64,000 nucleotides of DNA from Bacteroidota bacterium (lineage in GTDB: Bacteria; Bacteroidota; Bacteroidia; Chitinophagales; Chitinophagaceae): positions 1 through 64,000 of the forward strand of contig JAFDYC010000069.1 of the NCBI GenBank assembly GCA_018267625.1, read 5' to 3'. The position numbers and the translations under genes were made by a program. This document shows positions 8,878 through 17,714 of the stretch, one piece after another; the stretch's first letter is position 1, and every line of letters starts with the position of its first letter. The notes below the pieces were generated by a model. It was not told where the DNA came from, did not search any database, and was given only the letters and a program-made list of their open reading frames with translations.

Positions 8878-10008
8878 ATGCCGCCCGGGCCTTTCCATTT
8901 CCTCTCCCTCATCCGATTTCTGCTGTATCCATTTGCACTCATTTATGGGGTCGTAGTGTGGCTGCGCAATCGTTTGTATGATTCCGGTTTTTTCTCTTCG
9001 GTGGAATTCAGCCTGCCTGTGATTTGTGTGGGAAACCTTTCAGTAGGCGGCACGGGGAAGACTCCCCATGTAGAATACCTGCTGCGTTTGCTACAGTATC
9101 AATACCGGGTGGCCACGATGAGCCGGGGATACAAACGCAGCACTCAGGGCTTCGTTCTGGCCGATGAAAACAGCAATGCCTTGCGTATTGGAGATGAGCC
9201 CATGCAGTATCACCTGGGGTTCCCGGAAGTGGCGGTGAGCGTGGCAGAAGAGCGAATGACCGGTATTCCGTTGCTGCTGCAGCATCGCCCGGATGTGGAA
9301 GTAGTGTTGCTGGATGATGCCTATCAGCATCGCTCCGTAAAGGCGGGCCTTAATATCCTCATCACGGATTTTTCAAAGCCATATTTCCAGGATTTCATTC
9401 TTCCTTATGGTCGCTTGCGGGAGGGTAGAAGCGCTGCCCGAAGGGCCCATACCATCATCGTCTCAAAATGCCCGCCCGGGCTGCCGCGCAAGGAAGCGGA
9501 CCAGATTGTAGCTGCCATCAGTCCGTTGCCTCATCAGCAGGTTTTTTTCAGCAGCATCCGCTATGGGCAGGCATATGAAATGCTGCAGCGCACTCCTGTG
9601 GACATTCAGGGGAAACAGGTCTTGCTGGTATGCGGCATTGCCCGTCCTGAACCTCTGGCAGCGCACCTGAACTCTGTATGTAAAGGACTGCACCTACTCC
9701 GCTTTTCAGACCATCATTATTTCGGCTCCCGCGACCTGGAAGAAATTGCAGCAACCTATAAAAACTGGCAGCAGGAGGATAAAATCATCCTAACAACAGA
9801 AAAAGATGCTACACGCATGCTCTTACATCGGGAGCGACTGGTAGAAATGAACCTTCCAATTGCTGTGTTGCCCATAGAGATTTCATTCCTGTTTGATGCC
9901 GGGAATACGTTCAATGCACTCATTGAAAAGAACATCAACCAGCAGCGGGCTGAAGCTATGGATGATGCCTTTCCTGCCGTTCAGGAAGCGCCGCCCGGAG
10001 AATATTAA
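8878..10008 (+). CDS. lpxK: Tetraacyldisaccharide 4'-kinase LpxK
   Basis: A 376-residue enzyme that phosphorylates the 4'-position of the lipid A disaccharide at the inner membrane. The Walker A motif is in GNLSVGGTGKTPH (near residue 58), followed by the MSRGYKR segment and LLDDAYQHRSV typical of the family. An N-terminal hydrophobic stretch (about 8-28, FLLYPFALIYGVVVWL) fits membrane association. Its length is within the family range (about 330-370) with a short extra tail. The ATG is 3 bases after the preceding stop. Its presence implies a lipid A-containing outer membrane, consistent with lptD at 23024. Confidence 0.96.
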   Translation: MPPGPFHFLSLIRFLLYPFALIYGVVVWLRNRLYDSGFFSSVEFSLPVICVGNLSVGGTGKTPHVEYLLRLLQYQYRVATMSRGYKRSTQGFVLADENSNALRIGDEPMQYHLGFPEVAVSVAEERMTGIPLLLQHRPDVEVVLLDDAYQHRSVKAGLNILITDFSKPYFQDFILPYGRLREGRSAARRAHTIIVSKCPPGLPRKEADQIVAAISPLPHQQVFFSSIRYGQAYEMLQRTPVDIQGKQVLLVCGIARPEPLAAHLNSVCKGLHLLRFSDHHYFGSRDLEEIAATYKNWQQEDKIILTTEKDATRMLLHRERLVEMNLPIAVLPIEISFLFDAGNTFNALIEKNINQQRAEAMDDAFPAVQEAPPGEY

Positions 10009-10057
10009 GATGTTGTAAGCTCCTTTTACAGCAGCGGTTTATCGTCCGTTCAGCGCC

Positions 10058-10065
10058 TACCTTTG
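10058..10065 (+). promoter_or_regulatory. -7 element (TACCTTTG) of the DUF4249 gene
   Basis: An exact TAnnTTTG match ending 12 bases before ATG 10078. It overlaps the upstream TTG codon at 10063, so translation from that TTG is unlikely. Confidence 0.6.
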
Positions 10066-10077
10066 GTTTTCCTCTTT

Positions 10078-10980
10078 ATGTTTTCCTTTAGCCGACTGCT
10101 GCTGTCGCTATCAGCTTTTTTCCTGTTTTTTATTTCCTGCGAAAAAGAAGTGCATATCAACATGAGCAGCGGCGCTCCGCAGCTTGTGGTGAATGGCCAG
10201 ATAGATTTGGGAATAAACCCCACGGTTATCCTGACCAATTCGTTTGGTTACTTCTCCAAAGTGGATTTAAGTACGCTACAAAATGCATTTGTGCATGGTG
10301 CCTATGTGCAGGTGAGTGACGGCAGCAAGAGTACCCGACTGAGAGAATATTCGATGGACAGTGGTTTTGCCAAGATTTACTACTATGGCATTGACACCAC
10401 CGACCCCGATGCACGCAACTTCGTGGGCCAGGTGGAGAAATTCTATACGCTGAGTATTGAGTATAATGGGAAAGCCTATACCAGCGTCACGAAAATCCCG
10501 AACCCTAAACCCATTGATTCGTTTGCGGTCATCCCGCCGGGTGCCACATTACCAAAGGCTCCTACGGCGATGCAACTCAGTGTCTGGTATTCCGACCCGG
10601 ACACTTTTGGCAATGCAGTTCGCTATTTTACCCGCCGTAATCACGAGCCTTTTTACCCTGGCCCCAACTCGGTGTTTGATGACCAGGTGGTGAATGGCAC
10701 CAAGCATTTCCAATTCCTGTTGTCGGCAGGTACTCCCCGCAACAATCTGGACCCCACAGACAGCACCGGCTACGTGTTTCCGGGAGATACGGTCACCTTG
10801 CGTTGGGCTGCAATAGACCGGGGGGTATTCAACTTCTACAGCACACTGGAATATTCTCTGGGCACGGTGGGTAATCCATTTTCTTCGCCCATCAATGTGA
10901 TGAGCAATATTTCTGGAGGTGCCCTGGGGGTCTGGGCTGGCTATGCCTCTACTTACTCCACGATTGTTGTCCCTAAATAG
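10078..10980 (+). CDS. DUF4249 family lipoprotein
   Basis: About 300 residues. The lipoprotein signal sequence ends at FFISC, so the mature protein starts at Cys and should sit on the outer membrane or periplasmic leaflet. The remainder (PQLVVNGQIDLG, NPTVILTNSFGYF, GAYVQVSDGSKST, YTLSIEYNGKAYTSVTKIPNP) is the beta-sandwich pattern of DUF4249. These are usually encoded next to a TonB-dependent receptor, but here the neighbours are lpxK and trxB, so this copy is an orphan. The start is set at ATG 10078 because the -7 element occupies the earlier TTG. Ligand and function are unknown. Confidence 0.85.
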   Translation: MFSFSRLLLSLSAFFLFFISCEKEVHINMSSGAPQLVVNGQIDLGINPTVILTNSFGYFSKVDLSTLQNAFVHGAYVQVSDGSKSTRLREYSMDSGFAKIYYYGIDTTDPDARNFVGQVEKFYTLSIEYNGKAYTSVTKIPNPKPIDSFAVIPPGATLPKAPTAMQLSVWYSDPDTFGNAVRYFTRRNHEPFYPGPNSVFDDQVVNGTKHFQFLLSAGTPRNNLDPTDSTGYVFPGDTVTLRWAAIDRGVFNFYSTLEYSLGTVGNPFSSPINVMSNISGGALGVWAGYASTYSTIVVPK

Positions 10981-11188
10981 GGCGCTGATAATCGTCAGGT
11001 GTTTTTCCAAACAGAGGCCTTTTTTTTGAACGGGTTCCGGCAAAGCCTGTTTCAGTTTTGAGAAAAGAACCCCCTTGCTGATAAGCCTATAATTGCGGCC
11101 CCATGTTGAGGTCGTAACATTGCGCCCGCAAACGAAAGCCTTCACAAAGGAATTACCCAGCACAAGCAGTTCAACCTACATTTTTGAT

Positions 11189-12124
11189 ATGACCGAGAAA
11201 GTTCATTGCCTCATTATCGGCTCCGGCCCTGCCGGCTACACGGCAGCCATCTATGCGGCGCGCGCAAACCTGAAGCCTATACTTTATCAGGGCCTGCAAC
11301 CCGGTGGCCAACTCACCATCACTACGGAAGTAGAAAACTATCCGGGTTACCCGGAGGGAATCATGGGGCCACAGATGATGATTGATTTTGAAAAACAAGC
11401 CACCCGAATGGGCGCAGATATCCGCTGGGGACTGGCTACTAAAGTGGATTTTTCACAAAGCCCACTGAAGGTGGAGATTGATGAAGAAAAATGGATTGAA
11501 GCCGATTCCGTCATCATTGCTACGGGCGCCTCTGCCAAATGGCTCAACATAGAAAGTGAGCAACGCCTGAATGGTCACGGGGTCAGCGCCTGCGCGGTCT
11601 GTGATGGCTTTTTCTTCAAGGGCCAGGAAGTGGCTATCGTTGGTGCCGGTGATACGGCCTGCGAAGAAGCACTCTACCTCTCTAAAATTTGCAGCAAGGT
11701 GCACATGCTGGTACGCCGGGGTGAAATGCGGGCCAGCAAAGTGATGCAAGACCGTGTATTGAAGACGGAAAACATCCAGGTCTATTGGCATTCTGAGACA
11801 GACGAAGTGCTGGGTGACAAAACGGTAGAAGGCCTGCGCATCCGTAATGTTCAGACGGGCGAAAAACAAGAAATCAAAATCAAAGCCTTCTTTGTAGCCA
11901 TCGGTCATGAACCCAATTCCAGCATTTTTAAGGGCTGGCTGGATATGGATGATCAAGGCTATCTCATAACCCAGCCGGGTTCCACGAAGACCAATGTAGA
12001 GGGCGTATTTGCTGCCGGCGATGTGCAGGATAAAATCTATCGCCAGGCGGTGTCGGCTGCGGGCAGCGGGTGTATGGCGGCCTTAGATGCTGAGCGGTAT
12101 CTGGGTGCTAAAGGCCTGCATTAA
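11189..12124 (+). CDS. trxB: Thioredoxin reductase
   Basis: A 311-residue low-molecular-weight flavoprotein that uses NADPH to reduce thioredoxin in the cytoplasm. The FAD-binding GSGPAGYTAAIYAARA is at the N-terminus, the redox pair is CAVCDG in the middle, the NADPH fold is GAGDTACEEALYLS, and the FAD closing motif is GVFAAGDVQDK. The start is placed at MTEKVHC. A 32-codon extension is possible in frame, but it has no family counterpart and lies over the promoter region (CATTTTTG at 11179-11186 is a one-mismatch -7 element only 2 bases before ATG). It feeds electrons to DsbD (1233) and TlpA-like proteins (21571). Confidence 0.96.
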   Translation: MTEKVHCLIIGSGPAGYTAAIYAARANLKPILYQGLQPGGQLTITTEVENYPGYPEGIMGPQMMIDFEKQATRMGADIRWGLATKVDFSQSPLKVEIDEEKWIEADSVIIATGASAKWLNIESEQRLNGHGVSACAVCDGFFFKGQEVAIVGAGDTACEEALYLSKICSKVHMLVRRGEMRASKVMQDRVLKTENIQVYWHSETDEVLGDKTVEGLRIRNVQTGEKQEIKIKAFFVAIGHEPNSSIFKGWLDMDDQGYLITQPGSTKTNVEGVFAAGDVQDKIYRQAVSAAGSGCMAALDAERYLGAKGLH

Positions 12125-12154
12125 GCCTGTCGGCTTTTAATGGTTTTTGAAATG

Positions 12155-12195
12155 GCCCTGTTTTCGCATTTGGCTGCGAGCAGGGCTGTTTTCAT
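12155..12195 (+). terminator. Terminator after trxB
   Basis: The stem GCCCTG (12155-12160) pairs with CAGGGC (12181-12186), with an inner CGCA/TGCG stem, and is followed by TGTTTTCATTTT. A smaller hairpin (AAGCC/GGCTT, 12123-12136) overlaps the stop codon, so the two may act in tandem. Confidence 0.55.
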
Positions 12196-12372
12196 TTTGG
12201 GAAATCAGTCCAATTGCGTTTTCCTGAAAATGCTGCGTAGAGAAATTCTGCTGAAGTGTGCAACGCAACGGAAGTTGAGTAGCGGTATCCAGCCGACTAA
12301 AAAATATTGTTTCAGAATGGTACAGTAACCGGGAAGAACGAAAGGATTGTGTGTTGGGCGGACCTGAACCTG

Positions 12373-13152
12373 TTACCAGCTTCCGCTGGCACCGCCACCA
12401 CCAAAGCCACCGCCACCAAAGCCGCCGAAGCCACCGCCGCCACCACCTCCACCGCCCCAGCCTCCGCTACTGCCTAGGCCGCCCAGCATGCTACCGGTGA
12501 GGAAGCCACCGCCGAAGCCACCAAATCCACGCCGGCTGATATAGCCGCCACTGCCGCCACCTCCTCCTACTTTTTTGAGGATGATCAGGATGATGATGAA
12601 GACGATAATGGCAGTGAGGATACTGCCGCTGCGGCCTTTAGATTTCGGTTCGGCCTGATACTCGCCACGGGTAGCCGCTTCAACTGCATTCAGAGCGCGT
12701 TGGAAGCCGAGGTAGTAATTTCCTTCCCGGAAGGCAGGTGCCATTTCGTTTCGGATGATGCGGCCGCTGACGAGGTCGGTCAGAGCGCCTTCGAGGCCTT
12801 TCCCCACGGAGATATTGACCCGATGGTCGTTGATGGCTGCGAGGATGAGTACTCCATTGTTTTTAGATGCTTTGCCCACACCCCAACGGTTACCTAATTG
12901 GGTGGTATAGTCTGCCACATCATAGAGGCCGATACTGCGTACGGTGACGATGGCAATCTCATTGGAGGTTGAGTCTTCGAAAGCTTCTGCCTGTTGCTCT
13001 AGCAGGGCGCGTTCGTCCGGGCTGAACACACCGGCGAGGTCGTTGACGAGCTGTGGAGGATTGGGGCGGGGCGGGAAGTCCTTATCATTTTGGGCCAGCA
13101 GGGGGCCTGTGCTCATGAGCAGCAGGGATAGCAGAATCAGGAGCTTCCTCAT
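12373..13152 (-). CDS. TPM-domain membrane protein with glycine-rich tail
   Basis: 259 residues: signal peptide (about 1-20), TPM domain (about 35-165; DLAGVFSPDERALLEQQAEAFEDST, EIAIVTVRSIG, NNGVLILAAINDHRVNISVGKGLEGALTD), one membrane helix (about 183-203, ILTAIIVFIIILIIL), and a C-terminal stretch of about 55 residues made almost wholly of Gly, Ser, Phe and Trp. This layout is that of YgcG-type proteins, whose role is unclear (envelope stress or complex assembly; a plant relative is an acid phosphatase). It overlaps the next TPM gene by 4 bases, so the pair is translationally coupled downstream of lemA. Confidence 0.9.
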   Translation of the reverse strand: MRKLLILLSLLLMSTGPLLAQNDKDFPPRPNPPQLVNDLAGVFSPDERALLEQQAEAFEDSTSNEIAIVTVRSIGLYDVADYTTQLGNRWGVGKASKNNGVLILAAINDHRVNISVGKGLEGALTDLVSGRIIRNEMAPAFREGNYYLGFQRALNAVEAATRGEYQAEPKSKGRSGSILTAIIVFIIILIILKKVGGGGGSGGYISRRGFGGFGGGFLTGSMLGGLGSSGGWGGGGGGGGGFGGFGGGGFGGGGASGSW

Positions 13153-13604
13153 TTTCCAAAAACAATTTCGTCGGGCAATTCGTTTCGTTCAATGTTTGGA
13201 TTGAATGGGAAGTGCTGTGCCAGGGCTTTGCCCAATTCGGTGATGCAACCCAACATGCCTTCTTCAACAGCACCTGTCTTTAGGCCCGCCCGAAGCACTT
13301 GAGCTGCGCGTTTCCAGAATTCGGGTCCGCCAGCCCGGTGATATATTTCTATGTCGCCGAAGAGGGCAAACTGTTTGTCCGAAATAGCGAGGTAGATAAG
13401 TATGGCATTTCGTTCCTCGGTCTGGTCCATTCCTAATTGGGCAAACAATTCCCGGCAGCGGTCCAAGGCATCCATGTATTGGCAATGGGGCTCCATGAAC
13501 ACACGGATTTCGCCCGTAGTCAGCGCCTCAGCCTCCCGGATAGCCGACACGACCGCATCTTGTACGGTCTGCGACACCAAGGTTTTCTTTTTCCAAAAAG
13601 GCAT
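13149..13604 (-). CDS. Small TPM-domain protein
   Basis: 151 residues holding one TPM domain without a signal peptide: AVVSAIREAEALTTGEIRVFMEPHC, then ERNAILIYLAISDKQFALFGDIEIYHRAG. It lacks the glycine-rich tail of its neighbour and is predicted cytoplasmic or membrane-associated. It is the middle gene of lemA-TPM-TPM, a gene set conserved in Bacteroidota, and its end overlaps the start of the third gene by 4 bases. The function of the trio is not established. I infer a common membrane complex. Confidence 0.88.
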   Translation of the reverse strand: MPFWKKKTLVSQTVQDAVVSAIREAEALTTGEIRVFMEPHCQYMDALDRCRELFAQLGMDQTEERNAILIYLAISDKQFALFGDIEIYHRAGGPEFWKRAAQVLRAGLKTGAVEEGMLGCITELGKALAQHFPFNPNIERNELPDEIVFGK

Positions 13605-13670
13605 GATTGCTGGGCTGGGATAAGGAAGGGAAGGGAGGAGTCATATCCGGCCATCCGGATGAACCAGAAA

Positions 13671-14258
13671 TTAGAACTGCACTTTTGGGGCATGATCAGC
13701 ACCGGCATCTGCCTGGAACATGGGGCGTTGCTTGAAGCCAAACATGCCCGCCATCAGGTTGCCCGGAAAGTTGCTCACCTTTTTGTTGTACTTCAACACG
13801 GCATCGTTGAAGCCGTCACGGCTAAACTTGATTCTGTTTTCCGTGCCTTCAAGCTGGTTCTGGAGATCGGTGAAATTTTGAGTAGCTCTGAGTTGTGGGT
13901 AGGCTTCAACTGCTATGTTGATGGCCATCCGCATCGCCTGACCCGCCTGAGCGCTGGCATTCTGAATGTCTTGCAGGCGCTGTGGAGTTAGGTTTTCGGC
14001 AGTGGTTTGAGTCAGGTTACGCAGCTGGCCGGCACGGGCTTGCGCCACTTGCACATAGGTGTTTTTCTCAAAGTCAGCAGCACCTTTGACAGTGCCGACT
14101 AAGTTAGGAATTAGGTCGGCGCGCCTTTGGTAGTCACTTTGAACCTTAGACCAAGCGTTGTCCACGTTGAGGCGTGCAGAGTTCATGCCATTGTAGCTAC
14201 AGCCGCCAATGGCTACGATGATGACGATGATGATGAGGATAGGCAGGGCTTTTTTCAT
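13671..14258 (-). CDS. LemA family protein
   Basis: About 195 residues: an N-terminal membrane anchor or lipoprotein-like signal (ILIIIVIIVAIGGCSYNGM), then the all-helical LemA domain with RLNVDNAWSKVQSDYQRRADLIPNLVGTVKG, the family's most conserved segment, and the closing FNDAVLKYNKKVSNFPGNLMAGMFGF. The start is at MKKALPIL (14258). The frame continues 34 codons upstream but without family similarity. The Cys after IGG suggests possible lipidation. First gene of the lemA-TPM-TPM operon, divergent from kynU. Confidence 0.93.
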   Translation of the reverse strand: MKKALPILIIIVIIVAIGGCSYNGMNSARLNVDNAWSKVQSDYQRRADLIPNLVGTVKGAADFEKNTYVQVAQARAGQLRNLTQTTAENLTPQRLQDIQNASAQAGQAMRMAINIAVEAYPQLRATQNFTDLQNQLEGTENRIKFSRDGFNDAVLKYNKKVSNFPGNLMAGMFGFKQRPMFQADAGADHAPKVQF

Positions 14259-14446
14259 ACTTCTTAGGAAGATTTCAGCTAAAATACAGGGAATAAATAG
14301 TACTGCCTGAAGGCAAAAAGCCTGATGAGTGCTGCCTGTCGGTAATTGCCGGGCTCCCATCGGTGATTGAATTATCTGAGAAGGAACATTGTTTTTTCAA
14401 ATGCAAGCAGGGGGGATTGCTTTTCTTCGAAAAAGAGGTACGCTGC

Positions 14447-14454
14447 TACCTTTG
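14447..14454 (+). promoter_or_regulatory. -7 element (TACCTTTG) of the kynureninase gene
   Basis: An exact TAnnTTTG motif 24 bases before ATG 14479. It lies inside the possible N-terminal extension of kynU and so argues against the longer start. Confidence 0.6.
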
Positions 14455-14478
14455 CCCACTTACAAAAAAGCGCCCTGC

Positions 14479-15744
14479 ATGACTGAAGTCTTTGAGGCTA
14501 CCGCCGAATTTGCCCGCAGCTTAGACCAAACCGACACTCTCTATCCGTTCCGCGAACGATTTCTCTTTCCTCAGCATGAAGGGCGGGATGCCCGTTATTT
14601 TTGCGGCAACTCGCTTGGCCTTCAGCCCAAAAGTGTCAGCTACCTGATGCAGAAAGAATTGGATGATTGGGCTTCTTTTGGAGTGGAAGGGCATACTCAG
14701 GCTCGTAATCCCTGGCTTTTTTACCATCATTTATTTTCGGAAAGCCTGGGGCGGATTGTTGGTGCCGAAGCACATGAAGTAGTTGCGGCAAACACACTGA
14801 CCGTGAACCTGCATCTGCTGATGCTTTCCTTTTATCGCCCCAGCAAAAAGCGCTATAAAATCATCATGGAGGCAGGCGCCTTCCCTTCGGACCAATATGC
14901 GATGGAGACACAGGTAAAACTGTGGGGTTTTAAGCCGGAAGATGCCATCATTGAAGTGGCTCCCAGGGAAGGCGAGCACACGATTCGTGAAGAAGATATC
15001 CTGGCACAAATTGAAGCGGCAGGCTCATCCCTTTCCTTGTTGCTTTTTGGTGGGGTAAATTATTATTCTGGCCAGCTTTTCGACATGAAGCGGCTCAGCG
15101 AAGCAGCACACAGAGTAGGTGCCTATGCGGGTTTTGACCTGGCGCATGCTGTGGGCAATGTGCCCCTGCAACTTCATGACTGGAATGTAGATTTTGCCTG
15201 CTGGTGCTCCTATAAATACCTCAACAGCGGCCCGGGTGGTGTAGGGGGCATTTTTGTACACAGCCATCATGGCGATAATCCCCGCACCTTCCGGCTGGCG
15301 GGCTGGTGGGGTAATGAGGAAGACACCCGCTTTCAGATGAAAAAGGGTTTCTATCCACAGCGCGGTGCGGCCAGTTGGCAGATGAGTAATGCGCCGGTTT
15401 TTAATATGGTGGCACATAGGGCCGCACTAGATATTTATGACAAGGCAGGAATGACGGAACTGTGCAAGAAAAGCTTGCGACTGACAGCTTATTTCGAATA
15501 CTTGTTGCTCCAATTGAAGGAGTTGCCTTTTACCATCATCACACCCAGAAATTCCAACCAACGTGGTTGTCAGCTTTCCCTGCTGTTTCAGGAGCGGGGG
15601 CGCGAGGTGTTTGAGGCACTCAGCGCAAAAGGGATCATCGCTGACTGGCGCGAACCGGATGTGATTCGTATGGCACCCGTGCCGCTCTACAACACGTTTG
15701 AAGATGTGTTTGCCGTGTATGAAGCGATGAAGGAATTGTGTTAG
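14479..15744 (+). CDS. kynU: Kynureninase
   Basis: A 421-residue PLP enzyme that cleaves kynurenine (or 3-hydroxykynurenine) to anthranilate (or 3-hydroxyanthranilate) plus alanine. Seen: FCGNSLGLQPKSV near the N-terminus, NTLTVNLHLLMLSFYRP, the Asp-containing GFDLAHAVGN, and the PLP lysine in WCSYKYLNSGPGG. All match the family over the usual length. The start is at MTEVFEATAEF. Thirty upstream codons in frame overlap the promoter motif. No other kynurenine-pathway gene is in the window, so whether it serves NAD synthesis or tryptophan breakdown is open. Confidence 0.95.
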   Translation: MTEVFEATAEFARSLDQTDTLYPFRERFLFPQHEGRDARYFCGNSLGLQPKSVSYLMQKELDDWASFGVEGHTQARNPWLFYHHLFSESLGRIVGAEAHEVVAANTLTVNLHLLMLSFYRPSKKRYKIIMEAGAFPSDQYAMETQVKLWGFKPEDAIIEVAPREGEHTIREEDILAQIEAAGSSLSLLLFGGVNYYSGQLFDMKRLSEAAHRVGAYAGFDLAHAVGNVPLQLHDWNVDFACWCSYKYLNSGPGGVGGIFVHSHHGDNPRTFRLAGWWGNEEDTRFQMKKGFYPQRGAASWQMSNAPVFNMVAHRAALDIYDKAGMTELCKKSLRLTAYFEYLLLQLKELPFTIITPRNSNQRGCQLSLLFQERGREVFEALSAKGIIADWREPDVIRMAPVPLYNTFEDVFAVYEAMKELC

Positions 15745-15773
15745 CAGGCATGGGCCAGAGCCTTTTCCCCGGC

Positions 15774-16220
15774 TTATTTACGATCAGTTCTTGGTACATC
15801 CGGGCCTTGGGCATCACCTTGCGGCCAAAGGAGCCGTAGGCTGATGCAGATCCATCCCACCCAGAATAAATAGACACCGAGATGAAAACGCTCCTTGAGG
15901 ATGCTGTGTGAAAAGTCAGTCTGAAAATCCCGGAACGTGAGCCATAGGCCGGCCAAGGCAGCGATTATTGCAAGGACTTGCAACCATTTTCCCTGGCGGG
16001 CTGAACATTTCTTTTTCATCAGGCTTTGCAGGCCATACAGGATTATGAGCAAGAAAAAGATGAGGGCCGCACCTTTGTACCAGACTTTCAGGAAGCGGAA
16101 ATCACGATGGAAGAGCGTGATACCAATACGCCCCAACCAGGACATATGACTCATCAGCCAGCCGCTCAACAGCGATAGTGCCGCAAGAAAAACAACAAAA
16201 ATCAGGGGGCCTCGCTTCAT
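15774..16220 (-). CDS. Small four-helix membrane protein of unknown function
   Basis: 148 residues with about four predicted membrane segments (about 6-24, 45-65, 80-97, 115-132), short basic loops, and a hydrophilic C-terminal tail (DAQGPDVPRTDRK). It has no catalytic motif. Segment arrangement and length resemble small conserved membrane proteins of Bacteroidota that have sometimes been labelled cytochrome-related, but I see no haem-ligand pattern and make no functional claim. It lies 22 bases downstream of fabD on the same strand and may be co-transcribed with it. Confidence 0.7.
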   Translation of the reverse strand: MKRGPLIFVVFLAALSLLSGWLMSHMSWLGRIGITLFHRDFRFLKVWYKGAALIFFLLIILYGLQSLMKKKCSARQGKWLQVLAIIAALAGLWLTFRDFQTDFSHSILKERFHLGVYLFWVGWICISLRLLWPQGDAQGPDVPRTDRK

Positions 16221-16242
16221 GCAAACCTGATTATGAAATGCA

Positions 16243-17121
16243 TTAGTTGATGCCTGCTGTCGTAACCTCAGCCGTAATCTTCCTCACCAGTCCCTGCAGC
16301 ACATTTCCTGGACCGACTTCCGTAAACAAGCCAGCACCATTCGCTGCCATGTGTTGGATGCTCTGTGTCCAACGGACCGGCGACGTGAGTTGATTAATGA
16401 GATTTTGGCGTAAGGAGCTGGTGTCTATGTAAGGTTGTGCATCCACATTTTGATACACAGGACAAGTAGGATTGCGGAACTGAGTATTCATAATGGCAGC
16501 TTCCAGTTCTTCACTTGCCGGCTCCATCAATGGTGAGTGGAAGGCGCCCCCTACCGGTAAGGGTAAAGCTCGTTTGGCGCCGGCTGCTTTCAGGGCTTCG
16601 CAGGCTTTTTGAATGCCAGCAATGCTACCCGATATGACGAGCTGACCGGGACAATTATAGTTGGCGGGCACCACCACTTCGTCCTGGATTTGAGCTAATA
16701 CTTCTTCCACCTTTGCATCTTCCAGCCCCAGCACGGCAGCCATTGTGGAGGGATTGCGCTCGCAAGCTTTTTGCATGGCTGCTGCACGCTTGGCTACCAG
16801 TAAGAGGCCGTCTTCGAAGCTCAATACCCGGGCCGCAACCATTGCAGAAAATTCCCCCAGAGAATGCCCGGCTACCATGTCGGGTTTCAGGTCGGGCGTG
16901 GTTTCAAACAGGATGACGGAATGCAGGAAAATGGCTGGCTGGGTGACGCGGGTCTGCTTCAGATCCTCGGCGCTGCCGTCAAACATTATGTCGGTAATCC
17001 GGAAGCCAAGCAGTTCATTGGCTTGTTCGAAATATTCCTTAGCTCTGGGCTGCTCATAGAGGGTTTTGCCCATCCCCGGAAACTGAGACCCCTGACCGGG
17101 GAAAATGAATGCGTGCTTCAT
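16243..17121 (-). CDS. fabD: Malonyl-CoA:ACP transacylase
   Basis: A 292-residue enzyme that loads malonyl units onto acyl carrier protein for fatty-acid synthesis. The opening AFIFPGQGSQFPGMG, the nucleophile in GHSLGEFSA, and the catalytic His in GGAFHSPLM are all in place. The C-terminal TEVGPGNVLQGLVRKI is also standard. The start is at MKHAFIFPGQG. An in-frame extension of 22 residues from 17187 has no family counterpart. AcpH at 33977 acts on the same carrier protein. Confidence 0.96.
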   Translation of the reverse strand: MKHAFIFPGQGSQFPGMGKTLYEQPRAKEYFEQANELLGFRITDIMFDGSAEDLKQTRVTQPAIFLHSVILFETTPDLKPDMVAGHSLGEFSAMVAARVLSFEDGLLLVAKRAAAMQKACERNPSTMAAVLGLEDAKVEEVLAQIQDEVVVPANYNCPGQLVISGSIAGIQKACEALKAAGAKRALPLPVGGAFHSPLMEPASEELEAAIMNTQFRNPTCPVYQNVDAQPYIDTSSLRQNLINQLTSPVRWTQSIQHMAANGAGLFTEVGPGNVLQGLVRKITAEVTTAGIN

Positions 17122-17325
17122 AAAGTATCTTAATTGAAATTTTGATTGGTGGGAATAAAGTTTCCGGCGGGCGAATGTCTGTTGCAAACTGGAAACACGT
17201 TTCAGATTGTTTTTTTACTGCGCCGAAAGGATCTGAATGCAAATGAAAGGCTGATGATTTCAGAACGGAAAATAGGGGAAAGCAGTTTTTGCATTTACTG
17301 AAGAATCCGTCTCCCTGTGGCAACA

Positions 17326-17333
17326 GAACTTTG
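17326..17333 (+). promoter_or_regulatory. Near-consensus -7 element (GAACTTTG) before ytxJ
   Basis: One mismatch to TAnnTTTG, ending 4 bases before ATG 17338. It fits the very short leader pattern seen elsewhere in this window. Confidence 0.4.
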
Positions 17334-17337
17334 CGGC

Positions 17338-17670
17338 ATGGTATGGAATGAACTTATCAGTGAAGCACAACTTGCCGAACTGAAGCAGCAAAGCATGAAG
17401 CAGCCGGTAGTCATTTTTAAACACAGCACCCGTTGCGAAATTTCTAATATGGCTAAAAGCAGGTTGGAGCGAGCCTCAACGCCACAGGGAGTCACGTTTT
17501 ACTACCTTGATTTGCTCCGTCACCGCGCGCTTTCCAATACGATTGCTTCAGACTTTCAGGTAACCCATGCCAGCCCGCAAGTGCTGCTCATCCGTGATGG
17601 TCACTGCGTGTATGATGAGAGCCATAATGGCATCAACATGGGTGAAATTTCGGAGCTGGCTGCTGCCTGA
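17338..17670 (+). CDS. ytxJ: Bacillithiol system redox-active protein YtxJ
   Basis: A 110-residue thioredoxin-fold protein. The active segment is FKHSTRCEISNMAKSRLER, with a single redox Cys (no CxxC), as in YtxJ, a monothiol bacilliredoxin-like family linked to bacillithiol. Later, THASPQVLLIRDGHCVYDESHNGIN supplies the cis-Pro loop and the final strand. It predicts that the host uses bacillithiol, which several Bacteroidota are known to make, but no Bsh biosynthesis gene is in the window. The start is at MVWNELIS, not the in-frame ATG seven codons earlier, which sits just before the -7 motif. Confidence 0.85.
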   Translation: MVWNELISEAQLAELKQQSMKQPVVIFKHSTRCEISNMAKSRLERASTPQGVTFYYLDLLRHRALSNTIASDFQVTHASPQVLLIRDGHCVYDESHNGINMGEISELAAA

Positions 17671-17698
17671 ATGTGCAGGAAGCGGGTCGGTGTCCAAG

Positions 17699-17706
17699 TA
17701 TCTTTG
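17699..17706 (+). promoter_or_regulatory. -7 element (TATCTTTG) of the aminotransferase gene
   Basis: An exact motif ending 8 bases before ATG 17715. It overlaps the longer reading frame of the aminotransferase and fixes the start at 17715. Confidence 0.6.
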
Positions 17707-17714
17707 CGCGCATT

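Noticed and set aside
12140-12328. 62-residue plus-strand frame in the gap after trxB
   Set aside because: It overlaps the trxB terminator and has no coding features.
12380-12560. Repetitive sequence that looks like an array of short repeats
   Set aside because: It is the codon pattern of a glycine/serine/phenylalanine-rich protein tail (TPM protein), not a CRISPR or DNA repeat.
17673-17714. 14-residue N-terminal extension of the aminotransferase
   Set aside because: It overlaps the exact -7 element at 17699-17706 and has no family counterpart.
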